64,000 nucleotides of DNA from Carya illinoinensis (taxonomy: Eukaryota > Streptophyta > Magnoliopsida > Fagales > Juglandaceae): the NCBI RefSeq assembly GCF_018687715.1, contig NC_056758.1, positions 9,182,501 through 9,246,500 on the forward strand. Direction: 5' to 3'. How positions within the stretch are numbered: position 1 is the first letter of the stretch; every line of letters begins with the position of its first letter. Shown piece after piece: positions 63,326 to 64,000 of this stretch. A model generated the notes under the pieces. It had not been told where the DNA came from and made no database searches. It worked only from the letters and a program-made list of their open reading frames with translations. The translations under genes were made by a program, and so were the position numbers.

Positions 63326-63720
63326 GTTGCACTAACAACAATTATGCATCAAGAGAAAAGTGCAAAAAGTGTGGGCAACCGAAGGAGGTAGCAGCAATGC
63401 CAGCAATTGCAATGCCTGGAGCTTCTCTCCCATCTTATTCGCATTATTTTGCCAGGGCCCAAGGAGGACCTGAACAAAAGATGAATATTGGATTAATTGG
63501 CAATGGAGCTCCCCAGCAGGCACTTCCTTTGAGCTCCAACTGGTCTGTAGGAGGGGCTGATAAATATGGAGTTCAGCCTGCTTCAACTTGGCCCTTGGGT
63601 CATAATTCTGGACTTCCGTACCCAGACCCTGCTAATCAACTTCTTTCAGTTCCTAAAGGCTGGCGGAATGGTGACTGGATTTGCCACTGTGGGTTTCATA
63701 ATTACTCTTCACGTGCCCAG
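63326..63720 (+). CDS. RanBP2-type zinc-finger protein, exon 2
   Basis: It begins after AATAG and completes finger 2 (GCTNNNYASREKCKKCGQPK). It then encodes a linker of about 90 residues rich in Ala, Pro, Ser and Gly (AAMPAIAMPGASLPSYSHYF, GAPQQALPLSSNWSVGGADK, HNSGLPYPDPANQLLSVPK). It ends in the third finger at GDWICHCGFHNYSSRAQ before GTGTGA. Finger 3 has C-x1-C rather than C-x2-C in its first pair. Frame and phase agree with exons 1 and 3. Confidence 0.93.
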
Positions 63721-63823
63721 GTGTGACTGCACTTTCAATCGTCCTTTTGATTCCATTTAAGATTTAAGGTTTTGGTTATTTGCTACCATTTTGTATCTGA
63801 TTCAGCTTCGATCTTATTTCCAG

Positions 63824-63851
63824 TGCAAAAAATGCAATGCTTTACCACCAG
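63824..63851 (+). CDS. RanBP2-type zinc-finger protein, exon 3
   Basis: A 28-base exon between TTTCCAG and GTACAC encodes CKKCNALPP plus one base. It supplies the last two cysteines of finger 3. It is too short to stand out alone but fits exactly in frame and domain. Remaining exons lie beyond the window. Confidence 0.88.
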
Positions 63852-64000
63852 GTACACTCTTTTGGCCAGTGTAGTGTGAAGAGATGTGCATTAAGTACCA
63901 TTTGGCAACCTATTATACCTATTTAGTGGTTTAAAAAAACTATAATGTAGTGATTGGGGCTTAAAAATAGGCATGGATTATCTGTGTTGGCCATCATGGT

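Overview
This is nuclear DNA from a flowering plant, and the gene models and repeat families look like a woody eudicot. I lean towards the Fagales, but that rests on general impression rather than a diagnostic sequence. The DNA is AT-rich and gene-poor. It has spliced genes with canonical GT-AG introns, many GA and TA microsatellites, and several classes of plant transposable element.

Only three genes look functional. They are a two-exon ribosomal protein gene, RPL8/uL2 (2991-4459, minus strand); a coiled-coil protein gene (coding exons 11951-14160, minus, with a probable 5'UTR exon near 16.0-16.3 kb); and the 5' half of a three-finger RanBP2-type zinc-finger gene that runs off the right edge (61967 onward, plus). 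The first and third have motifs typical of constitutively expressed plant genes in their promoters (a telo-box and site II elements).

The rest is mobile DNA and decayed duplicates. From left to right: the 3' end of a broken Copia element (1-1084); a miniature LTR element, TRIM-1 (6418-6878); AT-rich inverted-repeat MITEs (8.5 kb, 16-22 kb); a hAT-type MITE with an 8-bp target duplication (20590-21201); a complete-length but dead Copia element with both LTRs (23175-28245); a strongly rearranged 28-56 kb region; a degenerate L1-like LINE (about 56660-61105); and a second member of the hAT-MITE family (61106-61699).

The 28-56 kb region is built from repeated, diverged copies of one ancestral segment. 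That segment carried an F-box/DUF295 gene and a small two-exon gene with a C2H2-type zinc finger, and every copy found here is broken. Later insertions sit inside these copies: TRIM-2 with a perfect 5-bp target duplication, a Tourist-like MITE whose empty counterpart lies 2.8 kb away, Helitron-like segments, and a 2.1-kb solo LTR with a perfect 5-bp target duplication.

The most notable object is a 1466-bp hAT-type element (40186-41651, 8-bp target duplications) that carries pieces of two unrelated host genes. One is a precisely bounded exon of an ERD6-like sugar transporter and the other is a histidine-kinase fragment. Both lie on the same strand with splice sites visible, so this looks like a gene-capturing Pack-type hAT element.
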